Both the position numbers and the translations under genes were made by a program. The notes beneath the pieces are model-generated. The model was not told where the DNA came from and did not search any database. It saw nothing but the letters and a program-made list of their open reading frames with translations. Of a DNA stretch of 56,588 bases, positions 24,544 to 34,295 are shown one piece after another. The stretch is from Dehalococcoidia bacterium. GTDB lineage: Bacteria > Chloroflexota > Dehalococcoidia > Lucifugimonadales > UBA3495. Location: the NCBI GenBank assembly GCA_022823505.1, contig JAJEIA010000012.1, forward strand, positions 1 through 56,588, written 5' to 3'. Each line of letters opens with the position of its first letter. The first letter of the stretch is position 1.

Positions 24544-25716
24544 ATGACAATCACCTCGATATCGAATGACATCGCCCACTACCTGGACGCGGCACAACCC
24601 TTCGTCTCTCGCGTCGACGAATCCGCCGCATGGATCGACGCCGAACGGCGGATGCCGCCCGACCTCGCCGCGGACATGGCGGACGCCGGCTTTTTCCGGC
24701 TGCTGCTGCCCCGGGATTTGGGCGGCGCCGAACTGGCCCATCCCGATTTTCTGAAACTCCTGGAGATGTTTGCGGGAGCCGATGCCAGCGTGGCCTGGTG
24801 CCTGAACCAGAACAACGTCTTCTCAACCAGGTCTACGCGGATGCCGCTTGCCACGGCGCAAGAAATCTGGGGGGAGCAGCGGGCGGTGGTGACCAACGGG
24901 CCACCGGCGGGCGGGTCGAAATCGGTTCCGAGCCCGGGCGGTTTTCGGCTGAGCGGGCACTGGAACTTCAGCAGCGGCAGCGACCACGCCACGTGGATCG
25001 CCGCGCTGGCGCCCGTCATACCTGAGAACGGAGCCGGAGCCGATGGGCGGCCCCCACAAACCCGCCTGCACCTGATGCCCATAGACCAGGTGCGGATGGT
25101 CGACCTGTGGCAGGTCGCGGGACTCCGCGGAACCGGCAGTTTCAGCTTCCAGGTGGACGACCTGTTTGTGCCGGAGGAACACTCCTTCACGCAGGAGGGC
25201 CCGTCGTGGTGTGACCGCCCGCTCTACGGCATTCCCACCACGCTGCTGTTTGCCACCGGTTTTGCCACCGTGGCCCTGGGCGTCGCGCGCAAGAGCCTGG
25301 ACATCGCCATCGACGTGGGCGGCAGCAGGACACCCTACCGCTCCGGCGTGCTGCTCCGCGACCACCAGACCACGCAGCGCACCATCGGCGAGGCTCACGC
25401 GCAACAGAGTTCGGCCCGGGCGTTCCTGAAAGACGCCCACGGTCGGCTCTGGGAGTCGGCCTGCTCCGAGGGTACGCTCACCACCGACGAGCGCATCCAA
25501 CTGCGGGTTGCCGCCACCCATGCCATCCGCACCTCGGCGCAGATCGTGGACGCGGCGTACACCCTGTGCGGGGCCAGCGGCATCTTCCAGACCAATCCGA
25601 TACAACGCAGGTTCCAGGACATCCACGTCATCACCCAGCACGTGCAGGGCCACCACGTGCATTACGAAACTGCGGGCCAGTACCTGCTGGGACTTGACCC
25701 GCAGGGCGTTTTCTAG
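24544..25716 (+). CDS. Acyl-CoA dehydrogenase-like flavoprotein (probable group D monooxygenase)
   Basis: A 390-residue protein with the acyl-CoA dehydrogenase fold: N-terminal helical domain (LLLPRDLGGAELAHPDFL), middle beta domain (GGFRLSGHWNFSSGSDHATW, residues 138-157) and C-terminal helical domain ending in QRRFQDIHVITQH. The SGHWNFSSG motif and the terminal RxxxDxH-type motif are closer to flavin-dependent hydroxylases of the HpaH/DszC group than to true acyl-CoA dehydrogenases. It may therefore oxygenate a ring or nitrogen substrate with reduced flavin. It is the first of four tightly spaced plus-strand genes. Confidence 0.82.
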   Translation: MTITSISNDIAHYLDAAQPFVSRVDESAAWIDAERRMPPDLAADMADAGFFRLLLPRDLGGAELAHPDFLKLLEMFAGADASVAWCLNQNNVFSTRSTRMPLATAQEIWGEQRAVVTNGPPAGGSKSVPSPGGFRLSGHWNFSSGSDHATWIAALAPVIPENGAGADGRPPQTRLHLMPIDQVRMVDLWQVAGLRGTGSFSFQVDDLFVPEEHSFTQEGPSWCDRPLYGIPTTLLFATGFATVALGVARKSLDIAIDVGGSRTPYRSGVLLRDHQTTQRTIGEAHAQQSSARAFLKDAHGRLWESACSEGTLTTDERIQLRVAATHAIRTSAQIVDAAYTLCGASGIFQTNPIQRRFQDIHVITQHVQGHHVHYETAGQYLLGLDPQGVF

Positions 25717-25733
25717 CGGAAGGAGGTATCGCC

Positions 25734-27152
25734 ATGGCCGCGAATCATGTGGATACGGTCATCGTGGGCGGGCAAATCGTGACCTCGTCGCAGGTGTACG
25801 AGAGTTCAATCGCAATCTCCGGAGAGAAGATTGTTGCCATCGGCCCGGAGAATTACCTGCCGCCGGCCGACCGGTACATTGACGCCAGCGGCAAGTTCGT
25901 GCTTCCGGGCCTGATCGACAGTCATGTGCACCTGGACGGTCACGATGACTACGCCCTGGGCTCGCTGGCTGCGGCGCACGCCGGCCTGACCACGCTCGTG
26001 CCTTTCGGCACCTACCAGCTGGAGGGCGACGAAACGCTGCCCCAGGCTGTCCACCGCACACGCGAAACCGTCGAACGAGCCGCCCTTACCGATTTTGCCT
26101 TCCATTTCATCCTGCAGAACCGGCCCAGCATCCTGTCCGGTCTGCCCGAGGCCGTCGACCTGGGCGTGAAGTCTTTCAAGATGTTCATGACCTACAAGAA
26201 ACGTCCCGGCAGGATGTGCGACGACGACTACATCTGCGAGGCGATGGATCTGGTGGGCCGGGGCGGCGGGGTCCTGCAGCTGCACTGCGAAAGCGGCAAC
26301 ATCATCGAGTACCTCGAAAACAAACTCCTGGGCGAGGGCCACACACACCCGACGGACTTTCCGACGGCGTGTCCCGACTGGGCCGAGGAGGAGGCGATCA
26401 ACCGGGCGGTCAAGATGTCTGCCGCAACCCGGTGCCCGACCTACGTCGTGCACCTCAGCACCCAGTTGGGCCTGGAACGGATCAAGCAGGCCCAGAGCCT
26501 CGGGCAGCGCGTGTGGACTGAGACCTGCCCGCAATACCTGCTGCTTTCGGACGCCCAGATGGCTGAGCGCGGCCCGCTGGCGAAGATAGGCCCGCCGCTT
26601 CGACCCGACGACGGACCCGACCGCGACGCATTGTGGGAAGGTTTGCGCCAGGGTCACGTCTCCATCGTGGCCAGCGACCATTCGCCGCATCCCCAGGAAC
26701 TCAAGCAGCCCGGCTGGGACAACATCTTCGTCGACGCCAACGGAATGTCGGTGCCCTTCGGCTCGCCCGGCATCGAGACCATCGTCCCGTTGATGTACAG
26801 CGAGGGGGTGGTGCAGCGTGGGCTGCCCATCTGGTGGCTGGCCCGGGTCATGGCGGAAAACCCGGCCCGCATCTTCGGCATCTACCCGCGCAAGGGAGTG
26901 ATCCAGGTGGGCTCCGACGCGGACTTTCTAATCCTCGACCCCAACGGCGACCGCATCGTCACCGCCAGCGACCACCACAGCAACGCGGGCTACACCCTGT
27001 TCGAGGGTTGGCGGGTCAACGGCCGCCCCTGGATCACCATGCTGCGCGGCCAGGTGCTGCTGCAGGACGGTGAGATCCAGCAGAACCCGGGATACGGGAC
27101 CTTCATCGAGAGCGGCTCGCCCATCGCTCCTCTCGGCGGTCCGGTTGATTAG
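25734..27152 (+). CDS. Dihydropyrimidinase/hydantoinase family cyclic amidohydrolase
   Basis: A 472-residue binuclear amidohydrolase. Metal ligands are visible in order: HVH in DSHVHLDG (around residue 64), the carboxylated lysine in VKSFKMFMTYK (around 148), LHCESG, YVVHLST and Asp in ASDHSPHP. The layout is that of dihydropyrimidinase, D-hydantoinase and allantoinase, which open cyclic amides or ureides. AAGGAGG lies 9 bases before the ATG. It follows the flavoprotein gene by 17 bases and abuts the next gene with no gap, so the products likely act in one pathway. Confidence 0.9.
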   Translation: MAANHVDTVIVGGQIVTSSQVYESSIAISGEKIVAIGPENYLPPADRYIDASGKFVLPGLIDSHVHLDGHDDYALGSLAAAHAGLTTLVPFGTYQLEGDETLPQAVHRTRETVERAALTDFAFHFILQNRPSILSGLPEAVDLGVKSFKMFMTYKKRPGRMCDDDYICEAMDLVGRGGGVLQLHCESGNIIEYLENKLLGEGHTHPTDFPTACPDWAEEEAINRAVKMSAATRCPTYVVHLSTQLGLERIKQAQSLGQRVWTETCPQYLLLSDAQMAERGPLAKIGPPLRPDDGPDRDALWEGLRQGHVSIVASDHSPHPQELKQPGWDNIFVDANGMSVPFGSPGIETIVPLMYSEGVVQRGLPIWWLARVMAENPARIFGIYPRKGVIQVGSDADFLILDPNGDRIVTASDHHSNAGYTLFEGWRVNGRPWITMLRGQVLLQDGEIQQNPGYGTFIESGSPIAPLGGPVD

Positions 27153-28199
27153 ATGAAAATCACCGACGTCCGCGCCGTATACCCCAACTATCGGTACGTC
27201 GTCCCGTCCTGGCGCACCCACTTCTGGCAGATCGTAGTTCGCGTCGAGACGGACGTCGGAACCGTCGGCCTGGGCTACGGCGGCGGCGGCGTGGCCGGTG
27301 TGGAGGTCGTCAACCGCCATTTCCGCGAGCTGCTGCTCAACCGCGAGATCAACAGCCCGGCGGACATCGCGGACACCTGGGACCATCTTTACGAACAATC
27401 GCTGCCCTACGGGCGCAAGGGACTGGCGATGATGGCACTGAGCGGCGTCGACCTCGCGTTGTATGACCTGCTGGCCAAGGCTGAAAACGTGCCGGTGTAC
27501 GAACTCCTGGGCGGCGCGCAGAAACCCAGCGTTCTTGCCTACGCCACGGGCCCCGACTCGGAAGCGTACCGCGACCTGGGCTTTCGCGCCCACAAGTTTC
27601 CCCACCGCTGGGTGGGTGATGCCGATTACGAGACCGCCGCGGCGGCAGCGGCAAGTGCCCGCCGGTTATACGGTTCAGACGCTCGCATCATGGTTGACTG
27701 CTACATGTCCTGGGACACGGAAGTCACCATTCGGATGGCGGACATCCTTTCCGAATACCGGCTCTACTGGTACGAGGACGTGCTGACCCCGGACAACCTG
27801 GCCGGTCAGGCGGACCTGCGCGCGGTGGCGGAGCCCACGCTCATTGCCGGCGGGGAGCATGAGTTCACGCACTTCGGTTTTGCAGACATCGCCCGCGCCA
27901 ATGCTCTGGGCCTGTGGCAACCCGACATCACCTGGTGCGGCGGGATCACGGCCGGTCTTCGCATCATCGACCTCGCCCGGGATGCCGGGATCCCGGTTTC
28001 GCCGCACCGCGGCGCCGAGGTCTGGGGACTGCATCTCATCGCTGCCTCCGACTGGGCGGACTTCGCCGAGTTCCACTCCGACCACATCCGTTCGCCCCGG
28101 GACGTGCTCTGGCTCGACGAACCGGAGCCGCAGGACGGCTATATCGCGCCGTCCGATCTACCGGGCTTCGGCGTCACCCTGAACGAGGAAATGCTGTAA
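27153..28199 (+). CDS. Mandelate racemase/enolase superfamily enzyme
   Basis: A 348-residue enolase-superfamily protein. The N-terminal capping domain is followed by the barrel with metal ligands Asp in MVDCYMSWD, Glu in YWYEDVLTPDN and Glu in AGGEHEFTH. Asp in QPDITWCGG and His in PVSPHRG form the Asp-His general base dyad of the mandelate racemase subgroup. Members abstract the alpha-proton of a carboxylate and racemise or dehydrate sugar acids and amino-acid derivatives. Its ATG directly follows the stop of the hydantoinase gene. Enolase-superfamily paralogs are reported as strongly expanded in SAR202-type Chloroflexi. Confidence 0.9.
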   Translation: MKITDVRAVYPNYRYVVPSWRTHFWQIVVRVETDVGTVGLGYGGGGVAGVEVVNRHFRELLLNREINSPADIADTWDHLYEQSLPYGRKGLAMMALSGVDLALYDLLAKAENVPVYELLGGAQKPSVLAYATGPDSEAYRDLGFRAHKFPHRWVGDADYETAAAAAASARRLYGSDARIMVDCYMSWDTEVTIRMADILSEYRLYWYEDVLTPDNLAGQADLRAVAEPTLIAGGEHEFTHFGFADIARANALGLWQPDITWCGGITAGLRIIDLARDAGIPVSPHRGAEVWGLHLIAASDWADFAEFHSDHIRSPRDVLWLDEPEPQDGYIAPSDLPGFGVTLNEEML

Positions 28200-28201
28200 C
28201 C

Positions 28202-29383
28202 ATGGCCGGTCCACTGAACGCCTTCGTACCAGACAGCAGCGCATACCTGGCCGGCGCGGAGGCCGGCGCGTTATCCGGCCTCACCTTCGCGGCCAAGGAC
28301 ATCTTTGACATCGCCGGGCACGTCACCGGCTGCGGCAACCCCCATTGGCTGGCGACCCACGGTCCCGCAGAGTCGACGGCCTGGGTGGTGCAGCGATTGG
28401 TGGAGGCCGGCGCCGCCATGGTAGGCAAGACCATTACGGACGAACTGACCCGTGGCATCTTTGGCGAGAACATGCACTACGGCACGCCGGTGAATCCAAA
28501 GGCGCCGGGCCGGGTACCCGGCGGCTCATCCAGCGGGTCGGCGTCGGCCGTGGCCGGGGAGTTGGTCGACTTTGCCCTGGGCTCGGACACCGGCGGCTCG
28601 GTGCGGGTTCCGTCCAGTTTCTGCGGACTCTACGGATTGCGCCCGACACATGGGAGGATCCCGCTGGACGGCATGCTGCTGCAGGCTCCTTCCTTCGACA
28701 CCATCGGCTGGTTCGCCCGGGACGCCGAGACGTTCGCCCGTGTGGGCTCGGTGATACTGCCACAGGGCCCATCGGTTGAACGTGCGCAACGCCTGGTCAT
28801 CGCCGACGACGCCTGGGACCTTGCCGAGCCGGCCACACGGGCCGCGCTGGAACCGGCTCTTGCGAAGCTCGGCGCGCTGTTCGCCTCGTCGTCGAAGGTG
28901 CGGCTTTCGCCAACCGGTCTGGAGGAGTGGTCGGGTCACCAGCAGGTGCTACAGAGCAGGGAGGCCTGGGAGTCGGCCCGGGACTGGATCGACCAGGTCA
29001 ACCCGACCTTCAGCTTCGAGGTCTCGGACCGTTACGCCCTGGCTCGCTCGGTAACCGACGAGCAGATTGTCGTCGCTCAGGCCGGCCGGGACGCCGTCAA
29101 TGCACGGATGAACGAGGTTTTCGACGGTGGCGACGCAGTGGTCTGCCTACCGACGACGGTCGCGCCGGCTCCGCCGCTGGGTCAGCGCGTTTCGGAGCGT
29201 CACACCCTCCGGCTACGCAACAGCGCCCTCACCTCGATAGCCGGAAACACCGGCCGGCCGCAGATCAGCTTGCCGCTGGCCGAGGTCGATGGCCTGCCCG
29301 TTGGCCTGTCCCTGCTGGGAGACTACGGGGCCGACGAGCGATTGATCGAGTTGGCGGGGGAAATGGGCCGATTGCTCGAATGA
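28202..29383 (+). CDS. Amidase signature family hydrolase
   Basis: A 393-residue amidase. The Ser-cisSer-Lys triad is visible: Lys32 in TFAAKDIFD, Ser109/110 in GGSSSGSASA and the nucleophile Ser133 in GSDTGGSVRVPSS. The length is at the short end for the family, and AtzE/AtzF-type and biuret-type amidases are similar. It starts two bases after the stop of the enolase-superfamily gene and closes the four-gene operon. In context it may cleave the linear amide or carbamoyl product of the hydantoinase-like enzyme; this is inferred. Confidence 0.9.
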   Translation: MAGPLNAFVPDSSAYLAGAEAGALSGLTFAAKDIFDIAGHVTGCGNPHWLATHGPAESTAWVVQRLVEAGAAMVGKTITDELTRGIFGENMHYGTPVNPKAPGRVPGGSSSGSASAVAGELVDFALGSDTGGSVRVPSSFCGLYGLRPTHGRIPLDGMLLQAPSFDTIGWFARDAETFARVGSVILPQGPSVERAQRLVIADDAWDLAEPATRAALEPALAKLGALFASSSKVRLSPTGLEEWSGHQQVLQSREAWESARDWIDQVNPTFSFEVSDRYALARSVTDEQIVVAQAGRDAVNARMNEVFDGGDAVVCLPTTVAPAPPLGQRVSERHTLRLRNSALTSIAGNTGRPQISLPLAEVDGLPVGLSLLGDYGADERLIELAGEMGRLLE

Positions 29384-29626
29384 GCCGCCGCATCAGATAC
29401 GGACGCCATGCTCGCCGCCGAATGCGCTGGCGTGGGATTGGCTAAACCGAAGTTGAAGATTCAGTCATAGATCCGGGCCGTTTCGAACCTTCGGTCCGGG
29501 ACCGCCAGAACGCCTGCAAACGAATCGGAGACCGTTTGATCCGGGTAACTTTCGTGGAAGCCGAAAATGGTATCCTGATCGTTACCGTGGTAGGTGGTAG
29601 ATCGAACGGATTGAGGAACTGCCGCC

Positions 29627-29917
29627 GTGCAGATCGAGTACAGCGCAGATGTCGACGCGCTCTATGTGTATCTCAGAAAAGTCGACGTGGCGCACACAGT
29701 GGAAGGCCGCGACGGCATTGCAGTCGATTACGATGCGAGCGGCGGGGTGGTCGGCGTGGAAATTCTCGACGCCAGCACTCGCTTTGCGCCCTTGGATTCA
29801 GCACTGCTGCTAAAAGACAGCGGGCCGGAGTACACGAAAAACCAATCTCGCCGCATCCGTTCCATTTTGTCCTCGGTTGCCGCCACGCCGCTACTTGTTG
29901 AGGACGACGTCGATTAG
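29627..29917 (+). CDS. DUF2283 family small protein
   Basis: A 96-residue protein starting MQIEYSADVDALYVYLRK, with GIAVDYDASGGVVGVEILDA after it; this is the whole DUF2283 domain. It starts with GTG at 29627, with GAGGA about 10 bases upstream. DUF2283 proteins have no settled function and often occur next to toxin-antitoxin type genes; no such partner is visible here. Its last 27 bases overlap the end of the convergent ThDP enzyme gene. The 243 bases before it hold no gene. Confidence 0.8.
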   Translation: MQIEYSADVDALYVYLRKVDVAHTVEGRDGIAVDYDASGGVVGVEILDASTRFAPLDSALLLKDSGPEYTKNQSRRIRSILSSVAATPLLVEDDVD

Positions 29918-31594
29918 CGCGACGCGCCCTTCGTTCACGGCGTCAAGGCCGTTGCGCAGCGCCTGTGCCAGATCGGCGGGGTTTTCCACCCGTTCACCGT
30001 AGCCGCCGAAAGGATCCACCAGCCTGGCGTAGTCCGGCCCGGGGATGTGCACTCCATGCCAGATGTCCGAGCGGGCGGCGACTCCGTCGGGGTAGTACGC
30101 CAGGTGATTGCCGCGCATAGCCTCGTAGCCGCCGTTGTTGAACAGCACGGTCAGGAACGGCAGGTTGGCTTCGCAGGCCACGCCAAAGCACTGGGTCACC
30201 GGGTTGTACAGGAAACCGCCGTCGCCCATGAGGGCCACCACCGGCTGATCGGGCTTCGCCAGCTTGACGCCCAGCGCCAACCCCAGGCCCTGGCCCAAAC
30301 CTCCGTTGGTCTTGTAGTAACTCTGCGGCCGGTCCCATACGACGTGACGGCCGATGGCGCCCCGATGAGTGGTGACCTCCTCGGCGTAGACCACGTCCTC
30401 GGGCATCACCTCGCTGAGCACGGCGCATAGCCAGGCAGGGTCAATTGGCCGGCTGCTGCTGGCGGCAGCCTCGGCGGCGTAGGTCGCCTCCGCCAGGCGG
30501 TCATGCTCCACGGCCCAATGCTGGCGTCGTGCTGCGATCTCGCCGGACTTGCCGGAAGCCAGCGGGCGCAAAGCCTCCACGAGCAGGCCCAAACCGATGG
30601 TGAGATCACCCTCGACGTACCGGTCGGCGAAGAGGTTCTGGTAAACCATGTATTCCTTGACCGTGGTCTCGCCCATCGCCACCACGGTCGCATCGCGGGG
30701 GCCGTCTTGCGGCGGGTACCACGGGGCGCGGCTGCCGGCCAGGATCACCAGGTCGGCCTGCTGCAGATAACGCTCCGACTGGCCGCCCAAGTACAGCGGA
30801 TGGCCCTTGGGGAAGTTGGCGTAAAGCGCCGCGCTCTCCACCACCGGAATGGCGAAGAGTTCGGCGAGGGCCACCAGATTGTTGAATCCCTCGACCTCGC
30901 GCCCCGCGCTGTCGGTGATGATCAACGGCGATTTGCTGCGGGCGATCAGATCGGCCAGCTCGGCGACGTCATCTTCGGACGGGCGGATTTTGGGCGCGGC
31001 CGGAACAGACCTGAGCTTGCCCGGAGGCGTCCACTCGTGGACCATCGTCTCGATGGGGATGTTCATGAACGATGGCCCCTGGGGAACCCGCTGCGCCAGT
31101 TCGCCGGCCCGCACCAGTTGCTCGTAAATGGTGTGTGGACTCGTGGCCCTGCCGCTCCACTTGGTGAAGGCGTCGGCAAAACGGTCCGGCCCGCCCACTA
31201 CGCTGAGGTTGCGGTACCACTGGCCCTGGGGGTCGATTTCCGGGTCCTCGCCGTAACTTATCGCCTCACCGGAACACACCAGCATCGGCACTTCACCGAT
31301 CATGGCCCCATGGACGCCCATGCTGCCCTGCAGCAACCCAACCCCGGCGTGCAGCAGAACCGCTTGCATCTTGCCGGTGACCCGGGTGTAACCGCTGGCC
31401 ATGTTCACCGCCAGGGTCTCGTGCCAACAGTTGATGTACTGCGGCCCGGGCGTCTCGTTGACCTTCTGGCGAGCCAGGGCTTCCCACACCGGAGCCCATT
31501 CCGACCCGGGGGAGGAGATTATGTAATCAATACCGAGATTGCGAAATGCTTCAAGGATGCCTTCGCCGCAATCCTGCGTGGTGGTGCTTGTCAT
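29891..31594 (-). CDS. Thiamine pyrophosphate-dependent enzyme (acetolactate synthase-like)
   Basis: A 567-residue ThDP enzyme with the three-domain layout of acetolactate synthase and benzoylformate decarboxylase. The N-terminal domain has the catalytic glutamate in NCWHETLAVNMASG (around residue 57). The C-terminal domain has the ThDP/Mg motif LMGDGGFLYNPVTQ through LFNNGGYEA. AGGAGG lies before the ATG at 31594. The substrate is probably a 2-keto acid. It is the last gene of a three-gene operon with a phosphotriesterase-like hydrolase and an exporter: the exporter stop is 3 bases before this start. Confidence 0.88.
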   Translation of the reverse strand: MTSTTTQDCGEGILEAFRNLGIDYIISSPGSEWAPVWEALARQKVNETPGPQYINCWHETLAVNMASGYTRVTGKMQAVLLHAGVGLLQGSMGVHGAMIGEVPMLVCSGEAISYGEDPEIDPQGQWYRNLSVVGGPDRFADAFTKWSGRATSPHTIYEQLVRAGELAQRVPQGPSFMNIPIETMVHEWTPPGKLRSVPAAPKIRPSEDDVAELADLIARSKSPLIITDSAGREVEGFNNLVALAELFAIPVVESAALYANFPKGHPLYLGGQSERYLQQADLVILAGSRAPWYPPQDGPRDATVVAMGETTVKEYMVYQNLFADRYVEGDLTIGLGLLVEALRPLASGKSGEIAARRQHWAVEHDRLAEATYAAEAAASSSRPIDPAWLCAVLSEVMPEDVVYAEEVTTHRGAIGRHVVWDRPQSYYKTNGGLGQGLGLALGVKLAKPDQPVVALMGDGGFLYNPVTQCFGVACEANLPFLTVLFNNGGYEAMRGNHLAYYPDGVAARSDIWHGVHIPGPDYARLVDPFGGYGERVENPADLAQALRNGLDAVNEGRVALIDVVLNK

Positions 31595-31597
31595 ACG

Positions 31598-33151
31598 TCA
31601 GTCCTCCTGTGCCGGGCTCGCGGCCGGGCGGAGCGCAGTTTCGGGACGGGTGCTGGCTGGCACAGCCTGCTCTTCGCGATGAGTGGGCAGGGCCGACAAA
31701 AAGAGCGCGACCGACAACGCCCCGATCATGGTGAAGAAGGCGTATCTCATCCCCACCGTGAACGCCGTTCCCACTCCCGATGCTGCGCCGTGGCGCACGG
31801 CATCGAGGCTGGGCTCGTAGCCCATGGAGCCCATGGTGGCGGTCACGATGGCGGTGGCAACGGCCACGCTGACCACGTTGCCGGCGTTGCGGATCAGGTT
31901 GACCAGCGCCGAAATAACTCCGTGGCTCTCCCGTTCCACCGCGCTCAGTATGGAGCTCGAGTTGGGGGAGTAAAAGGTCCCCATCCCGCTGCTGGTGAGC
32001 ATCAGGCCGGGGATCACCTGGAACAGCGAGGATTCGGCGGTGGCCTGGGAGAGAATGGCGATGCCCGTGGTCGACAGGATCAGGCCGGTGACCGTGAACT
32101 TGCGCCAGCCGTAACGATCGGAAAGGCGGCCGCTCAGCGGCCCGAGGATCGCCATGCACAGGGCTCCGGGGACCACGCAAAGACCCGCCACGGACGGGCT
32201 GTAGCCGAGAACGTTCTGCAAGTAGAACGGGGTCATGAACAGGATCGCCGAGCTGCCGATGAACATGAGGTAGTTCGCCGTCACGCCCAGGAAAAAATTA
32301 CGCCGACGGAACAGCCGCAGATTCAGCATTGGGCTGGCGATGCGGAGTTCCCACCAGATGAACCCCGCCAGGAGCACCACGAAGGCCCCGGCGGCGCCCA
32401 GTATCGGCGGGGAAGTCCAACCGGTGCGGTGGGCGTTGGTGATGCCCAGCAGCAACGCCAGCAGGGCGCTGGACGACAGGAACGCCCCCAACCAGTCGAA
32501 CCCACTTCGTCCCGGTTCGCGAACCGGACGCGTTTGGTCTGCGCTGGTCAGGACTGCGACGCACATCACGATGCTGATGGTCACCATGGGGACGGTGGCG
32601 AAGAACACGGAGCGCCATCCGAAGGCGTCGACCAGAAAGCCGCCCAAAGCCGGGCCGGCAACCGCGCCGGTTCCGACCATGGTCATGATGAGGCCGATGG
32701 CCTTGCCGCGCTCATTGGGCGGGAACGCGCCGATCATTATCGCCATGCCGGTGCCCTGGGTCATGGCCGCCCCGGTTCCCTGCAGGATGCGTGAAATAAT
32801 CAATATGCCCAGGTCAGTGGACGTCCCCGCCGCGACGGAGCCGGCGATGGTCACCACCGAGCCAATGATGTACACGCGCTTGGACGTGATGATGTCCGCC
32901 AGTCGGCCCATGGGCAGCAACAGCGCGATGATCGTCATGGCATACCCGATCACCAGCCACTGCACGCTGGGGATGTCAGTCTGGAAATGGGTCGCGATGG
33001 TCGGAAGCGCTACACCCACGCTTCCGTGGTCGACCACGGAGGCAAAGGTCCCCACCGCCAGGGTGGCGAAGGCGTACCATTTATAGTGGCGGCTTCGGGA
33101 TAGCGACGAAATCACGAGCGCTTGACCATGGGATCTCTGAGTCGCGGTCAC
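31598..33151 (-). CDS. MFS transporter, DHA2 (EmrB/QacA) family
   Basis: A 517-residue carrier with about 14 hydrophobic segments. Typical features are SVVDHGSVGVALPTIA in the first helix, SVQWLVIGYAM, the GRLADIITSKRVYIIG loop and the motif C-like GAVAGPALGGFLVDAFGWR in helix 5. DHA2 members export drugs or metabolites with protons. The start is a GTG at 33151 whose GTGA overlaps the stop of the phosphotriesterase-like gene, which implies coupled translation. Confidence 0.88.
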   Translation of the reverse strand: MTATQRSHGQALVISSLSRSRHYKWYAFATLAVGTFASVVDHGSVGVALPTIATHFQTDIPSVQWLVIGYAMTIIALLLPMGRLADIITSKRVYIIGSVVTIAGSVAAGTSTDLGILIISRILQGTGAAMTQGTGMAIMIGAFPPNERGKAIGLIMTMVGTGAVAGPALGGFLVDAFGWRSVFFATVPMVTISIVMCVAVLTSADQTRPVREPGRSGFDWLGAFLSSSALLALLLGITNAHRTGWTSPPILGAAGAFVVLLAGFIWWELRIASPMLNLRLFRRRNFFLGVTANYLMFIGSSAILFMTPFYLQNVLGYSPSVAGLCVVPGALCMAILGPLSGRLSDRYGWRKFTVTGLILSTTGIAILSQATAESSLFQVIPGLMLTSSGMGTFYSPNSSSILSAVERESHGVISALVNLIRNAGNVVSVAVATAIVTATMGSMGYEPSLDAVRHGAASGVGTAFTVGMRYAFFTMIGALSVALFLSALPTHREEQAVPASTRPETALRPAASPAQED

Positions 33152-34107
33152 TCGCCGGCGAAGAAGCGTCGGGGATTTTCCACGGTGATCTGATGAATGT
33201 CCTCGTCCGACGCTCCCATTTCCCTCAGGCGGGGCAGCACGTAACGGGGGATGAAGTTGTAGCCGTCGGGGTTGGCCCGCCGCCGTTGCTCCTGCACCTC
33301 GGCTCCGTGGCGCGCCTTGGGCACGGAGTAGTCATGGGAGAGGAATATGCGGTGCGTGAACCCGGCATCCATCAACGCCTTGGCAACCTCGGTTCGCTGT
33401 TCCCAGTTCGGCGTTCCGGGGCGCGTCCCGCCGGGATAACGGTCCAGACCCAGCCACACCCCCTTATTCAGCAGGCCAAGGAGGTATTCCAGGTCGGTGT
33501 CATCGTTGCTGTGCCCGATGTACACCCGGTCCAGATCGACGCCCTCCTCTTCCAGGATGGCCACCTGGGCGTCGCCGATGCGTTCCGGCGACCACGTGTG
33601 GGTCGAAATGGGGACTCCGGTGGATTTCTGCGCACGCGCCGCGGCCCGCAGCACGTTTGCCTGTGGGGCGGTGATTCCGCCCTCGTCGCTGGCCACCTTG
33701 ATGATGCCAGCCTTGATCCCCGTGCCCTCGATGCCCTCCTCGATTTCGCGGACGTAAAGCTCGGCGATGACGTCGGGAGAGATTTCACCGAAAGGCCTAG
33801 GCACGGCCAGATGGTTTCCCGTCGCGACGACCACCTGCATGTCGCTGCCCAGCGCCACTTCGCGGATCAGCTGCACGTCCCGTCCAAGGTCGAAGGTGCT
33901 CACGTCGATTATGGTTCGGACTCCATCCTCCCGCACGGCGCGCATGGCGGCGATGGACTGTTCGCGGATGCCGTCGCGGTCGATGATCTCCGGGTAGGTG
34001 TGGCGGAGGCCGGCGGCGTTGGTTCCCACATGCTCGTGGCTCAGGGTGAACCCCAGGTCGTCGGTATCGATGGGGCCCATCACGCTGTTCACGGTTGCCA
34101 TTGCCAT
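33148..34107 (-). CDS. Phosphotriesterase family (PTE/PLL) hydrolase
   Basis: A 319-residue TIM-barrel hydrolase. Metal ligands are visible: HEH in LSHEHVG (24-26), the carboxylated lysine in GIIKVASDEG, His in STHTW, His in YIGHSND and Asp in FLSHDYS. The family includes organophosphate hydrolases and lactonases; the natural substrate is most often a lactone. The motif GxRxxxP-like PRFFAGE ending is complete. It is the first gene of the operon with the DHA2 exporter and ThDP enzyme, and is divergent from the carboxymuconolactone-decarboxylase-like gene. Confidence 0.88.
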   Translation of the reverse strand: MAMATVNSVMGPIDTDDLGFTLSHEHVGTNAAGLRHTYPEIIDRDGIREQSIAAMRAVREDGVRTIIDVSTFDLGRDVQLIREVALGSDMQVVVATGNHLAVPRPFGEISPDVIAELYVREIEEGIEGTGIKAGIIKVASDEGGITAPQANVLRAAARAQKSTGVPISTHTWSPERIGDAQVAILEEEGVDLDRVYIGHSNDDTDLEYLLGLLNKGVWLGLDRYPGGTRPGTPNWEQRTEVAKALMDAGFTHRIFLSHDYSVPKARHGAEVQEQRRRANPDGYNFIPRYVLPRLREMGASDEDIHQITVENPRRFFAGE

Positions 34108-34295
34108 CCCTCCTGGGCACGGGTGAATGCGGGTATTTTATTACGAATTTCGCTGGAACGATACGAGCGGGGCATCTCCCGCGCGCACCCTTGCGCTACC
34201 AACGCCGTGTCTGGACCGCGCGCGTGTTTGCCAACGCGACTTGCTGGGAAATCACTTGCCCGTCTATATTGACTGAAACGCACCGGGAGGCACAC

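Noticed and set aside
30503-32794. Plus-strand open frame of 763 codons
   Set aside because: It is antisense to the well-supported ThDP enzyme and DHA2 exporter genes and has a low-complexity His/Gln/Arg-rich composition, typical of a mirror frame in GC-rich DNA.
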